Shown here piece by piece: positions 31,027 through 39,385 of a stretch of DNA of 64,000 nucleotides (the stretch's first letter is position 1; each line of letters begins with the position of its first letter). Below the pieces are notes generated by a model that made no database searches, was not told the DNA's origin, and saw only the letters and a list, made by a program, of their open reading frames with translations. The position numbers and the translations under genes are program-made. The DNA comes from Actinacidiphila paucisporea. GTDB taxonomy: Bacteria; Actinomycetota; Actinomycetes; Streptomycetales; Streptomycetaceae. The stretch is from positions 1-64,000 of the forward strand of contig NZ_FRBI01000019.1 in NCBI RefSeq assembly GCF_900142575.1. The letters are read 5' to 3'.

Positions 31027-33165
31027 CTACCCTTTCTGCGTGGACCTATCCGGAGCGGCCGGGACGTCGGGTGGTTCGATGGCGAACACGGAGTTGCGGG
31101 CCGACAGGGCGTACACAACCCCCTTGGTGACCACCGGACGAAAATGCGGAAGTGACTCGGTCAGTGACATGTTGGGATCACGGCGAGGCGCACTGCGCCA
31201 CAATTCGTGTCCGGTGTCAGCGTCCCTGCAATCGATCTCGGAAGTGAGAGTCTGGGCATAAACACGCTGATCGGACACCAATAGAATGCCGTCCGACTCG
31301 GCGCCCATATCGACTGTCCAGCGAACGGATCCAGTTGTGAGGTTGTACGCACGAATTAGTCCGTCCGAGCGAACGGAGTAGAGCGATGTGCCATCCAGCG
31401 TCATGCTTTCGGTGGCCGGTTCTCCAAGGGTGATGCGCTTCGCCTGGCCGGTCGCCGGATCGACCAAGTCGACTGCGACGACGATCGCTGAATCGGGACG
31501 ATAGATTGGGAATACCGCGAGATTCGGTGTGGCGCCGATGTAACTGGGGTTCTCTTTTCCCCGCGAGTGCACCCACCGCTGCCTACCCGTGCTCAAGTCC
31601 AGGCCGGCCATATCGAAGGGGCTGTCTGCGCCATGGTCGCCACTGGCTATGATTCTGTCACCGGCGGGTTTGAGGGCGTTAACGCTAAGGTTGCCGAAGG
31701 AATGTGTCCACCGCTGAGCGCCGGTTTTGGTGTCCCAGGCAACGACCTTGCTGAGCTCACTGGATCCGAGTTTTCCGATTGCGGCCACGATGAGGCCATG
31801 GTTCATGAATGTATCCACGACGAAAGAAACTGACGTGTGCCACCGTGCTCTGCCGGTTACTGAGTCACGGACCGTAAGGACCGACTCATCGGGGGCGGAA
31901 CGAGATCCGTCCTGTACGGTGAAGAAGGAATCGCCCTCCGGAGCCTCCTCGAAATCCAGGCTTTCGAATTTCCCTACGGCGGCCGTCCACGCGACTTTTC
32001 CGGAGCGGCTGTCATAGGCCACGACGGAGCCGGATATGAGGTCGCAGATGATATAGGGCCGCACCCAAGCGCATTCATTGGCTTGGTTGTCGCCCCCCAG
32101 GGAGTCGTAGGTTTCCCACAGGGCCCAACCTTTCGGGCGGAGCGCGGCTTCCCCTTCGTGCAGCGGGCCGGCGATCGCCGGCCGGGTTGCCCTCGGGGTC
32201 GTGGTTTGTGGCTTGACCGAAGCGCCGGTGTGTCCGTTGCCTTTGTGGCCCAGGAACCAGACACCGGTGGCTGCCAAGAGCACGACGACAGTGACCGTGG
32301 CAATGAGCGATAATGCGCCCAAACGCCGCCTCCACGCACCCCTGACGCCGCGGGTGACGGAGAGCGGTGACCGGTCGGACAGATGGGCGAGCAGGTCTTC
32401 CGGATTCGGCCGCTGGGCAGAGTCCTTTGCGAGACATGATTCGACGATGTCGATCAGAACGGAAGGTACACCGTCGAGGGTCGGCGGTTCGTGCACTACG
32501 TTCCAGGCGACGGCGTAACTGTTCTCACCGTCGAAGGGGCCGCGCCCGGTGGATGCGAAGGTGAGGACCGCACCGAGAGCGAAGATGTCGGCAGCCTGGT
32601 CGACCCCCTTCGGGGTGCGGAACTGCTCGGGGGCCATGTAGAGCGGCGTGCCGATGACGTCGCCCGTCTTTGTGAGGGTGTCCGCATCGATGGCCCGTGT
32701 GATACCGAAATCGATGACGCGGGGTCCATCGTCCGTCATGAGGACGTTGCTCGGCTTGAGGTCCCGATGGATCAAGCCGACACGGTGGATATCTCGCAGG
32801 GCTTCGATGAGGCCGGCGGCCAGGCGTAGCAGGGCGTCGAGGTCGAGTGGCCCGCGTGCGGCGACGTGATCGGCAAGCGTGGGACCAGGAATGAAGAGCG
32901 TGGCCATCCACGGCGTCGGCCCGGTGGTGTCCGCGTCCACGACGGGTGCAGTGAAAGCGCCGCTGACCGTGCGTGCGGCCGCGACCTCACGCGCGAAGCG
33001 TAATCGGAATACCGGATCCGCCGCGTACCGCTCACGGACTACCTTGACCGCAACACGTCGACCTGTAGGGGAAGTAGCAAGGTAGACCACGCCCATCCCG
33101 CCTGATCCCAGCTTGCGTTCGACTTTGTACGGTCCGATTGCGAGCACGTTGTCGTCACGATCCAT
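31027..33165 (-). CDS. Membrane Ser/Thr protein kinase with extracellular PQQ-type beta-propeller
   Basis: A 712-residue protein. The Hanks-type kinase domain covers about residues 13-265: LGSGGMGVVYLA (Gly loop), K41 in VAVKVV, HRDLKPSN (133-140), DFG (152-154) and APE (178-180). One membrane helix follows (about 283-305). The outside part has repeated PQQ-propeller blades such as VVAYDSRSGKVAW, VVAWDTKTGAQRWTHSF, GLDLSTGRQRWVH and IRAYNLTTGSVRW. The layout is that of a receptor kinase sensing something outside the cell. ATG 33165 has GGAGGAG 8 nt upstream. The gene has clearly lower GC than its neighbours, suggesting different origin. Confidence 0.92.
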   Translation of the reverse strand: MDRDDNVLAIGPYKVERKLGSGGMGVVYLATSPTGRRVAVKVVRERYAADPVFRLRFAREVAAARTVSGAFTAPVVDADTTGPTPWMATLFIPGPTLADHVAARGPLDLDALLRLAAGLIEALRDIHRVGLIHRDLKPSNVLMTDDGPRVIDFGITRAIDADTLTKTGDVIGTPLYMAPEQFRTPKGVDQAADIFALGAVLTFASTGRGPFDGENSYAVAWNVVHEPPTLDGVPSVLIDIVESCLAKDSAQRPNPEDLLAHLSDRSPLSVTRGVRGAWRRRLGALSLIATVTVVVLLAATGVWFLGHKGNGHTGASVKPQTTTPRATRPAIAGPLHEGEAALRPKGWALWETYDSLGGDNQANECAWVRPYIICDLISGSVVAYDSRSGKVAWTAAVGKFESLDFEEAPEGDSFFTVQDGSRSAPDESVLTVRDSVTGRARWHTSVSFVVDTFMNHGLIVAAIGKLGSSELSKVVAWDTKTGAQRWTHSFGNLSVNALKPAGDRIIASGDHGADSPFDMAGLDLSTGRQRWVHSRGKENPSYIGATPNLAVFPIYRPDSAIVVAVDLVDPATGQAKRITLGEPATESMTLDGTSLYSVRSDGLIRAYNLTTGSVRWTVDMGAESDGILLVSDQRVYAQTLTSEIDCRDADTGHELWRSAPRRDPNMSLTESLPHFRPVVTKGVVYALSARNSVFAIEPPDVPAAPDRSTQKG

Positions 33166-33366
33166 TCGGCCCGCTCCTCCACGACGTCCAACGGAATCTG
33201 CCCCTTGCCGGGCCAAGACTCTACAGGGGCTGCGTCGTCCGAAAATATGAACGACGCCGATCGCCCTCGGTCCTCACGCTGTTTCTGGACAGTCGGCTTT
33301 TGTGGGTGACTGTGCGTCATAGGTGCGGGAGGCTGGTCGCCGGACCGGCCACGCTCGGCGGTGGGT

Positions 33367-34182
33367 TCAGTCGGTGTTGAGGCGGCCCGAGCTGAACGCG
33401 TCGACCGTGATCTGCTGGGTGGTGAAACCCGCGGAGCGCACGGCGGCGTCGACTCCCGGCAGGTCGCGCAGGGCGTCGACCGCCGCTCCGTCCACCTCCA
33501 CCCGTGTCGCCTCGCCGAGATCGCGCACGCGGACATGCCGGGAGCTGATTCCGCCGCGGTCGAGCAGCGCACGTACGGCGGTCTCCGCGCGGTCGACGCG
33601 CGCCAGCCGGTGGCCGGTGACCTCGATGCCGTACTGGATGCGGCTGGCCAGGCAGGGGTGGGCGGGTTTGTCCCAGGTCGGCAGGCGCCATTCCCGGCTC
33701 AGCTCGCGCACGTCGGCCTTGGTCAGTCCGGCGTCACGGAGCGGGGCGTGCACCGCCCGCTCGTCCGCGGCGCGGATTCCCGGCCGGAACGGATCGACGG
33801 CGTCGTCCGCGTTGGTGCCGGTGGCGCACTGGGTGTGGCCGTGCTGCCGGGCGATTCGCACGACGGCGTCCAGGACGTGGGACTTGCAGAAGTAGCAGCG
33901 GTCCCGTCCGTTGGCCCGGTAGCCGGCGCTGTCGAGTTCCCGGGTGCGCGGCGTCAGGTGCAGGACGCCGAGCGACCGGGCGAACCTCTCCGCCGCCGGG
34001 AGTTCGGCGGCGGCCAGGCTCTCCGAGACGGCGGTGACGGCGATGACGTCGGCCGGCCCCAGGGTGCGTACGGCCGCCGCCAGCACGAGTGCGGAGTCCG
34101 CGCCGCCGGAGAACGCCACGGCCAGCGGGCCGATCGCGGTGAGGCGGCGGGTCAGCCGGTCGGCGATCGGATGGGTCGTCAT
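33367..34182 (-). CDS. larE: ATP-dependent sacrificial sulfur transferase LarE (nickel-pincer cofactor synthesis)
   Basis: A 271-residue PP-loop protein. LAVAFSGGADSALVLAAA holds the SGGxDS ATP-pyrophosphatase loop, RDRCYFCKSHVLDAV and TGTNADDAVDPFRPGIRAA are LarE core motifs, and HPCLASRIQYG contains the Cys that in the Lactiplantibacillus enzyme is recalled to donate its sulfur. LarE turns the two carboxylates on the pyridinium intermediate into thiocarboxylates. It is the last gene of a seven-gene operon; its ATG overlaps the larC stop by 4 bp. The C-terminal part (VDGAAVDALRDLPGVDAAVRSAGF) is the usual small domain. Confidence 0.93.
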   Translation of the reverse strand: MTTHPIADRLTRRLTAIGPLAVAFSGGADSALVLAAAVRTLGPADVIAVTAVSESLAAAELPAAERFARSLGVLHLTPRTRELDSAGYRANGRDRCYFCKSHVLDAVVRIARQHGHTQCATGTNADDAVDPFRPGIRAADERAVHAPLRDAGLTKADVRELSREWRLPTWDKPAHPCLASRIQYGIEVTGHRLARVDRAETAVRALLDRGGISSRHVRVRDLGEATRVEVDGAAVDALRDLPGVDAAVRSAGFTTQQITVDAFSSGRLNTD

Positions 34183-35393
34183 ACCGTCTCCTCCGGGAGG
34201 CCGCGTACCGCGGCATCGGGCTCCGCCGGGGTGGCGAGGCGAAGGGCGCGCGCGGCGACCGTGCGCAGCGGCAGCCCCAGTACGGCGGCGGCCGCGGCGA
34301 CGTCGTCGTGCTCCGGCTTGCTGCCGTAGGGACCGTGCTTGACTCCGATCCGGCAGCCGTCCACCAGCACGCTGCCGAAGCTGCGCTCCAGGACGCGGCG
34401 CCGGCTGCCCGTGACGCGCAGCCCCAGGCTGCCGGTCTCGGCGGCGAGCAGGGTGCCCAGCTCCGCCACCTGCGCGGGGCGGGCCAGGACGCTGAGAACG
34501 TGGCCGGGGCGGCCTTTCTTCATCAGCGCGGGCGTGATCCAGGCGTCCAGCGCGCCGGCGTCCAGCGCGCGGGCCACCACGTGGGCCAGTGTCTCGGCGG
34601 TGACGTCGTCCAGGTTGGTCGCCAGGGTCACCACGTCCTCGTCACCGCCCGGCTCCGCAGGCCCGGTTCCCGTACCGAGCGCCGCGGTTCGGCCCAGAGC
34701 GACGACCGTGACGTTGGCGCGGTCCCCGAGCCGCCGGCTGCCCAGGCCGTAACCGGTGGTGGCCAGCGTCATGGCGGGCATGCCGCCGTAGCGTGCGCCG
34801 GCCGCGTGCAGCAGTGCGGCACCCGTGGGGGTTACCGTCTCCCCGGGCAGGTCGCTCCCCGTGACCTCGGCGCCCCGCAGCAGTTCCAGGGTCGCCGGGG
34901 CCGGTCCTGGCAGGATGCCGTGCGCCGAGCGGATGTTGCCTGTGGCCAGCGGCAACGGCGCGCAAACGGTGTCGGTGACGCCGAGCGCGTGCAGTGCGGC
35001 GGCGACTCCGACGATGTCGACGACGGTGTCGTGGCCGCCGATCTCGTGCAGGTGCACCAGGTCCGGTTCGGTGCCGTGCAGGTGTGCTTCTGCCACCGCC
35101 AGCGCGCGCAGCGCGGCGACCGCCATGTCCGCCACGGGCTGGGGAGTAGCGCGCGACGCCATCTCGATCAGTTCGGCGGCGCGCCGCTCGGTGGCCTCGT
35201 CGGTGACCTCGACGTGCGCGCGCACTCCGCGCAGCCCGTGGTCGGTCGCATGCTCGGCCGTCAGCGCCCATCCGTTCAGCCCGGTGTCGCCGATGGCCTG
35301 CCGAACGGCCTCGATCGGCGCGCCCGCGTCGAGCAGCGCGGCCAGCAGCATGTCACCGGCCAGGCCGGTGAACGGGTTGATCCAGCAGATCAT
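34179..35393 (-). CDS. larC: Nickel insertase LarC (pincer cofactor nickel chelatase)
   Basis: A 404-residue LarC: MICWINPFTGLAGDMLLAALLDAGA, HLHEIGGHDTVVDIVGVAAALHALG, PGPAPATLELLRG, ETVTPTGAALLHA, TTGYGLGSR, TNLDDVTAETLAHV and DAWITPALMKKGRPGHVLSVL. It inserts Ni into pyridinium-bisthiocarboxylate mononucleotide in a CTP-dependent step. In some lactobacilli LarC is split by a programmed frameshift; here it is one continuous frame. It overlaps larB and larE by 4 bp each. Confidence 0.95.
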   Translation of the reverse strand: MICWINPFTGLAGDMLLAALLDAGAPIEAVRQAIGDTGLNGWALTAEHATDHGLRGVRAHVEVTDEATERRAAELIEMASRATPQPVADMAVAALRALAVAEAHLHGTEPDLVHLHEIGGHDTVVDIVGVAAALHALGVTDTVCAPLPLATGNIRSAHGILPGPAPATLELLRGAEVTGSDLPGETVTPTGAALLHAAGARYGGMPAMTLATTGYGLGSRRLGDRANVTVVALGRTAALGTGTGPAEPGGDEDVVTLATNLDDVTAETLAHVVARALDAGALDAWITPALMKKGRPGHVLSVLARPAQVAELGTLLAAETGSLGLRVTGSRRRVLERSFGSVLVDGCRIGVKHGPYGSKPEHDDVAAAAAVLGLPLRTVAARALRLATPAEPDAAVRGLPEETV

Positions 35394-36256
35394 GAGGAGC
35401 CGTGCGCGGGTCGAGCAGGCGCGGCAAGCGAGCCGGGAGCCGCGGCGGGACCGTACGACGCCGGCGAAGCGGCAGGAGCGTACGGCGCCGGCGGACCGGA
35501 CGCGGGTGACGAACCGGCGGAACTGTACGGCGCCGGCGAATCGGACGCGGACGACGCCGCCTTAGAAGGGCCGGCGCCCGTCGCCTCGGAGCGCGCGGCG
35601 ATCTGCGTGATCCGGTGGACGGCCATGGCGGCGCCGAACCCCGAGTCGATGTTGACGACGGTGACCCCCGCCGCGCAGGACGCGTGCATCGCGAGCAGGG
35701 CTGTGACGCCCTCCAGCGAGGCACCGTATCCGGTGGAGGTCGGCACGGCGACGACGGGGCAGCGCACCAGCCCGCCGACGACGCTGGCCAGCGCCCCCTC
35801 CATACCGGCGACGACGATCACGGCGTCGCTGGTCTGCAGGCGCGGCGCAGCCCTGATGACCCGGTCGAGGCCGGCGACCCCGGCGTCGTGGATCTCCTCG
35901 ACCGTCAGGCCCAGTGCGGTGCAGACGGCCGCGGCCTCGGCCGTCACCGGGCCGTCCGAGGTGCCGGCCGAGATCACCGTCACCCGGAAGGGCCGGCGCG
36001 GCGCCGGCCGGTAGACCAGCAACCCGGCTCGCTCGTGGTAAGTGCCGCCCTCGACGTCCTCCAGCACCGTCGCCGCGGTGCCGGGATCGACGCGGGTCGC
36101 GAGCACGGGGCCGGTGTTGTGCCGCAGCAGGTTGGCCATGATGGCGGCGATCTGCCGGGGCGTCTTGCCCGGACCGTAGACGACTTCCGGCATCCCCTGC
36201 CGCTGCTCGCGCGCGACGTCCAGCTGCGCGAACCCGAGATCCACCAGGCCGGTCAT
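35390..36256 (-). CDS. larB: Pyridinium-3,5-biscarboxylate synthase LarB with long repetitive tail
   Basis: A 288-residue protein. The LarB core (about residues 1-225) has VVYGPGKTPRQIAAIM, VISAGTSDGPVTAEAAA, EEIHDAGVAGLDRVI, VVAGMEGALASVVGGLV, VAVPTSTGYGAS and the SCAAGVTVVNIDSGFGAA segment, whose Cys corresponds to the residue thought to form the covalent nicotinate adduct. LarB carboxylates and hydrolyses NaAD, the first cofactor step. About 60 C-terminal residues form a Pro/Ala/Ser-rich tail with repeated PAPY/PASY units, not normal for the family. It overlaps larA (ATGA) and larC by 4 bp. Confidence 0.93.
   Translation of the reverse strand: MTGLVDLGFAQLDVAREQRQGMPEVVYGPGKTPRQIAAIMANLLRHNTGPVLATRVDPGTAATVLEDVEGGTYHERAGLLVYRPAPRRPFRVTVISAGTSDGPVTAEAAAVCTALGLTVEEIHDAGVAGLDRVIRAAPRLQTSDAVIVVAGMEGALASVVGGLVRCPVVAVPTSTGYGASLEGVTALLAMHASCAAGVTVVNIDSGFGAAMAVHRITQIAARSEATGAGPSKAASSASDSPAPYSSAGSSPASGPPAPYAPAASPASYGPAAAPGSLAAPARPAHGSS
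35453..35539. repeat. In-frame 15-bp direct repeats encoding the LarB tail
   Basis: GTACGRCGCCGGCGR occurs at 35453-35467, 35480-35494 and 35525-35539. The offsets, 27 and 45 bp, are multiples of 9, so the repeats preserve the frame. They encode the Pro/Ala/Ser/Tyr-rich tail of LarB and probably arose by slippage. Confidence 0.6.
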
Positions 36257-37551
36257 CGCGCGCCGCCGGCCCGGGCGGGGACGGACAGATACGGGATGGT
36301 CTGCGGTCCTTCCGGCAGGACGCAGGCGCGGGCACCGGGGCCCGCCTCGGCGAGGGCCCGCGCGAGGGCCGCCGACACGTCGTCGGTCTGCCGCAGGTGG
36401 GCGGTGGCCAGGTCGGCGTCGCGGAGGTGGGAGGTGTGCATGATGACGCGGCTGGTGGACTGGATACGCGCCTGGATCTGGACCTGCCACTGGTCGGGAA
36501 CGGTCTGCTTCCGCCGGCTGATCCGGTCGAGAAGGGCTTGCGGGGAAGGCGCTGAGGCGAGCACCTCGCGGTAGGAGCCGTGGTCGGGGAAGCCGTCCCG
36601 GCACTCGGCGGCGCAGATGATGACGCCGCCGGGTTTCACCACCTGGTGGGCGGCCGACATGCCCTTCACCGCCTGGTAGAGGTTCTGGTCCAGCGGGAAG
36701 CCGGAGTTGGTGGTGACCACCACGTCGAACGGAGCCTCCACCGGGCGCATGGCCAGTTCGCGGGCCGCGGCGGTGGCCGCTTCGTGCATGGCCAGGAGGT
36801 CGCCGCCGAAGGCGGACACCACGTCCTTGTCGCGGTTGAGGACGACGTCGAGCGCGAAGGTCACGCCGGTCGCCTCGGCGATGGCGCGGACGTCGTCGTG
36901 GACGGGGTTGCCGTGGATGACGCCCCATGTCGCGTTCCGGTGGCTGATCCGGCGGGCGTCGTGGAGGACCAGCACGGTCTCCAGGCCCGCGAGGCCCGGC
37001 GCCACGAGTTTCGGGCCGCCGGAGAACCCGGCGAAGAAGTGCGGTTCCACGAAGCCTGTAGTGATCCGGACGTCCGCGTCGGCCCAGGTCCGGTTGAGCC
37101 AGACCGGTACGCCGTCGCCGTGGTGGCCCATCCAGGCCAGCTGGTCGGCGTCGCGTGCGTCGTGGTTGACGATCCTCACCCGCCCGACGACGCCGGGGCC
37201 GAACATCGCCTCCAGTTCCGGCCCGCTGTTGCCGCGGTGCGTGCCGGTCGCCACCAGGACCGTGATGTCGTCGGGCCGCACGATGCCGTCGAGTTCGTCG
37301 AGCACGGCGGGGATCATCAGGTGCCGCGGCTGCGGCCGGGTGCCGTCGCAGGCGGAGATGGCGACGGTCTGCCCCGGGCGCACCCGCGCGCGCAGCGGCG
37401 GGCCCGCCACCGGATGGCGCAGCGCGGCCCGGATCGCGGCGAGCTGGTCGCTGGCGGCGCGGTGGTGGACGGGCTCGACCACGGTGGTCAGGGCTGGATC
37501 GACGTCGATGTCCAGTCCCGTCTCGCCGTAGGCCAGGCGGACGCGCTTCAT
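36253..37551 (-). CDS. larA: Nickel-dependent lactate racemase family enzyme LarA
   Basis: A 432-residue LarA. Against recalled Lactiplantibacillus plantarum numbering the active-site residues all appear with a constant offset of 3: R72 (R75) in CDGTRP, H105 (H108) in ATGTHR, H171 (H174) in EPHFFAG, K181 (K184, cofactor attachment) in SGGPKLV and H197 (H200, Ni ligand) in LVLHDAR. It therefore should bind the nickel-pincer nucleotide and racemise a 2-hydroxyacid by hydride transfer. It sits between the lactonase and larB genes in an operon for a pathway ending in L-lactate, so lactate is the first candidate; family members also act on malate, phenyllactate and aldonates. Confidence 0.93.
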   Translation of the reverse strand: MKRVRLAYGETGLDIDVDPALTTVVEPVHHRAASDQLAAIRAALRHPVAGPPLRARVRPGQTVAISACDGTRPQPRHLMIPAVLDELDGIVRPDDITVLVATGTHRGNSGPELEAMFGPGVVGRVRIVNHDARDADQLAWMGHHGDGVPVWLNRTWADADVRITTGFVEPHFFAGFSGGPKLVAPGLAGLETVLVLHDARRISHRNATWGVIHGNPVHDDVRAIAEATGVTFALDVVLNRDKDVVSAFGGDLLAMHEAATAAARELAMRPVEAPFDVVVTTNSGFPLDQNLYQAVKGMSAAHQVVKPGGVIICAAECRDGFPDHGSYREVLASAPSPQALLDRISRRKQTVPDQWQVQIQARIQSTSRVIMHTSHLRDADLATAHLRQTDDVSAALARALAEAGPGARACVLPEGPQTIPYLSVPARAGGAR

Positions 37552-38405
37552 GAGGGGTCCTTCAGCTGGTAGACGTGCTTGGCGGTTCCGGCGAAGACGC
37601 GGGCGCGCTCCTCCGCCGTGAGTCCGCCGGTGAGCTGTTCGGCCGCGTCCAGTACGTCGCCGTAGCCGGCCGCCAGCAGGCTCACCGGCCAGTCGGAGCC
37701 GAACATCAGCCGCCCGGGACCGAAGGCGTCGATTGCCGTGTCGGCGTACGGTCGCAGGTCGTCGACCGTCCACGCCGCGTGGTCGGCTTCGGTGACCAGC
37801 CCCGACAGCTTGCCGTACACGTTGGGCTCGGCGGCCAGGTCCCGCAGCAGGCCGCGCCACGGCTCCAGCGCGCCGGACGCCACGGGCGGCTTGGCCAGGT
37901 GGTCGAGGACGAAGGTGAGGTGCGGCAGTGCCCGTACGCTGCTGAGCGCGGCCGGCAGTTGGTGCGGCAGGACCAGCAGGTCGTACGCCAGGCCCGCGTC
38001 CGCGACGGCGGCCAGCCCCCGGCGCACGTCGGGCCGGCCCAGCCACTGCGGATCGGACTCGGCCTGCACCAGGTGCCGGACGGCCGCCAGGTGGGCGCCT
38101 CCCGGCCCGGCCTTGAGCCCGGCCAGGGTGTCCGCGATGCCGGGAGCGGTCAGGTCGGCCCAGCCGACCACGGCGGCCACTTCGGGCACCCGGGCGGCGA
38201 CGGCGAGGAATTCCACCGTCTCGTCGTGGTCCGGAAGGACCTGCACCAGGACGGTCCGTGAGACGCCGGCCGCGGTCGTCTCGGCCAGCAGGTCCCGCGG
38301 CGTGAAGGGGCGGTGCAGCGCCTCCAGGCCGGGCTCGGTGAGCCAGGGCTGCGGGCGGTGTGCCGGGTCCCACAGGTGGTGATGGGCATCGATGATCTCG
38401 GTCAC
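37548..38405 (-). CDS. Amidohydrolase-family sugar lactonase (probable L-fuconolactonase)
   Basis: A 285-residue amidohydrolase 2 protein: IIDAHHHLWDP (HxH metal motif, residues 4-12), VLVQVLPDHDETVEFLAVAARVPEVAAVVGWADL, GVRHLVQ-like AAVRHLVQAES, FVLDHLAKPP (His) and RLMFGSDWPVSLL (catalytic Asp). This subgroup includes L-fuconolactonase, opening the lactone made by the sugar dehydrogenase. GTG 38405 overlaps the dehydrogenase stop by 4 bp and its own stop overlaps larA by 4 bp. Confidence 0.88.
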   Translation of the reverse strand: MTEIIDAHHHLWDPAHRPQPWLTEPGLEALHRPFTPRDLLAETTAAGVSRTVLVQVLPDHDETVEFLAVAARVPEVAAVVGWADLTAPGIADTLAGLKAGPGGAHLAAVRHLVQAESDPQWLGRPDVRRGLAAVADAGLAYDLLVLPHQLPAALSSVRALPHLTFVLDHLAKPPVASGALEPWRGLLRDLAAEPNVYGKLSGLVTEADHAAWTVDDLRPYADTAIDAFGPGRLMFGSDWPVSLLAAGYGDVLDAAEQLTGGLTAEERARVFAGTAKHVYQLKDPS

Positions 38406-39385
38406 CGCGCAGACCTTTCGGCGTCGAGGGCGGCCCACACCGCATCGGGGATGTCGAGGGCCGCGTGGGAGATGTTGGCGGCGACCTCGTCGGAGCTGCG
38501 CGCTCCGACGACGACACCGGTGACGGCCGGGTGCCGTGCCGGGAACTGCAGGGCCGCAGCGGCCAGCGGCACCCCGTGGGCGGCGCACAGCTCTTCCAGC
38601 CGCCCCGCCCTGCGGAGCGTCGCCGCGTCGGCCGGTTCGTAGTCGAAGTGCGCGCCCGGCCGGGGGTCGGCCAGCACGCCGCTGTTGAAGACGCCCGCGG
38701 CCAGGACCGCGACGCCCTGCTCCGCGCAGCGCGGCAGCAGTTCGTCGGCGGCCGAGGTGTCGAGCAGGGTGTGGCGACCGGCCACCATGACGAGGTCGAC
38801 GTCGGTCTCGGCGACGAACCGGCACAGCATGGCGGTCTGGTTCATCCCGATGCCCACCGCCTTGACCACCTCTTCGTCGCGCAGCCGGGCCAGCACGGGG
38901 AAGGCCTCGCCCGCGGCCTGCGCCCAGTGGTCGTCGGGGTCGTGGATCAGCACCAGGTCGACGCGGTCCAGGCCGGTGCGCGCCAGGCTCGCTTCGAGGG
39001 ACCGCAGCACGCCGTCGGCGCTGTAGTCGGGTACCCGCGCCAGGGCCGGGGCCCCGTGGAATCCCGCGGTGTCCGGGTCGGCGGCGGGTGTCAGCAGCCG
39101 GCCGACCTTGGTCGAGACGGCGAACTCCGACCGTGGCCGGCCGGCGAGGAAGCGGCCCAGCCGCTGTTCTGCCAGGCCGGCTCCGTAGTGCGGGGCGGTG
39201 TCGAAGTAGCGGATGCCGTGCTGCCAGGCGGATTCCAACGTACCGGCCGCCTCAGCGTCGGTGACCGGGGCGAAGAGGCCTCCCAGCGGACCGGTTCCCA
39301 GGCCGAGGCGCAGTCCGCCGCCGCAGGCCGGCCGGGAGCCGAACAGCTCGGCGCCGACGTCCACGTGCCGCACGTCCCCGCTCAT
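38402..39385 (-). CDS. Aldo/keto reductase, probable L-fucose (D-threo-aldose) 1-dehydrogenase
   Basis: A 327-residue AKR of the L-fucose dehydrogenase/D-threo-aldose dehydrogenase type: LRLGLGTGPLGGLFAPVTDAEA, IRYFDTAPHYGAGLAEQRLGRFL (Asp-Tyr pair), STKVGRLL (Lys), DLVLIHDPDDHW (His), GMNQTAMLCRFV, VFNSGVLADPRPGAHFDY and VVVGARSSDEVAANI. It would oxidise L-fucose to the lactone with NAD(P)+. Both ends overlap neighbours by 4 bp (FAH-type hydrolase upstream, lactonase downstream), matching consecutive pathway steps. Confidence 0.88.
   Translation of the reverse strand: MSGDVRHVDVGAELFGSRPACGGGLRLGLGTGPLGGLFAPVTDAEAAGTLESAWQHGIRYFDTAPHYGAGLAEQRLGRFLAGRPRSEFAVSTKVGRLLTPAADPDTAGFHGAPALARVPDYSADGVLRSLEASLARTGLDRVDLVLIHDPDDHWAQAAGEAFPVLARLRDEEVVKAVGIGMNQTAMLCRFVAETDVDLVMVAGRHTLLDTSAADELLPRCAEQGVAVLAAGVFNSGVLADPRPGAHFDYEPADAATLRRAGRLEELCAAHGVPLAAAALQFPARHPAVTGVVVGARSSDEVAANISHAALDIPDAVWAALDAERSAR

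Noticed and set aside
31027..33165. PQQ-dependent dehydrogenase
   Set aside because: The propeller repeats are preceded by a complete kinase domain and a membrane helix, so the propeller is a sensor module, not an enzyme.
33367..34182. LarE as an NAD synthetase or tRNA-thiolation enzyme
   Set aside because: The PP-loop is shared, but CYFCKSH, CLASR and the larC-larE overlap point specifically to LarE.
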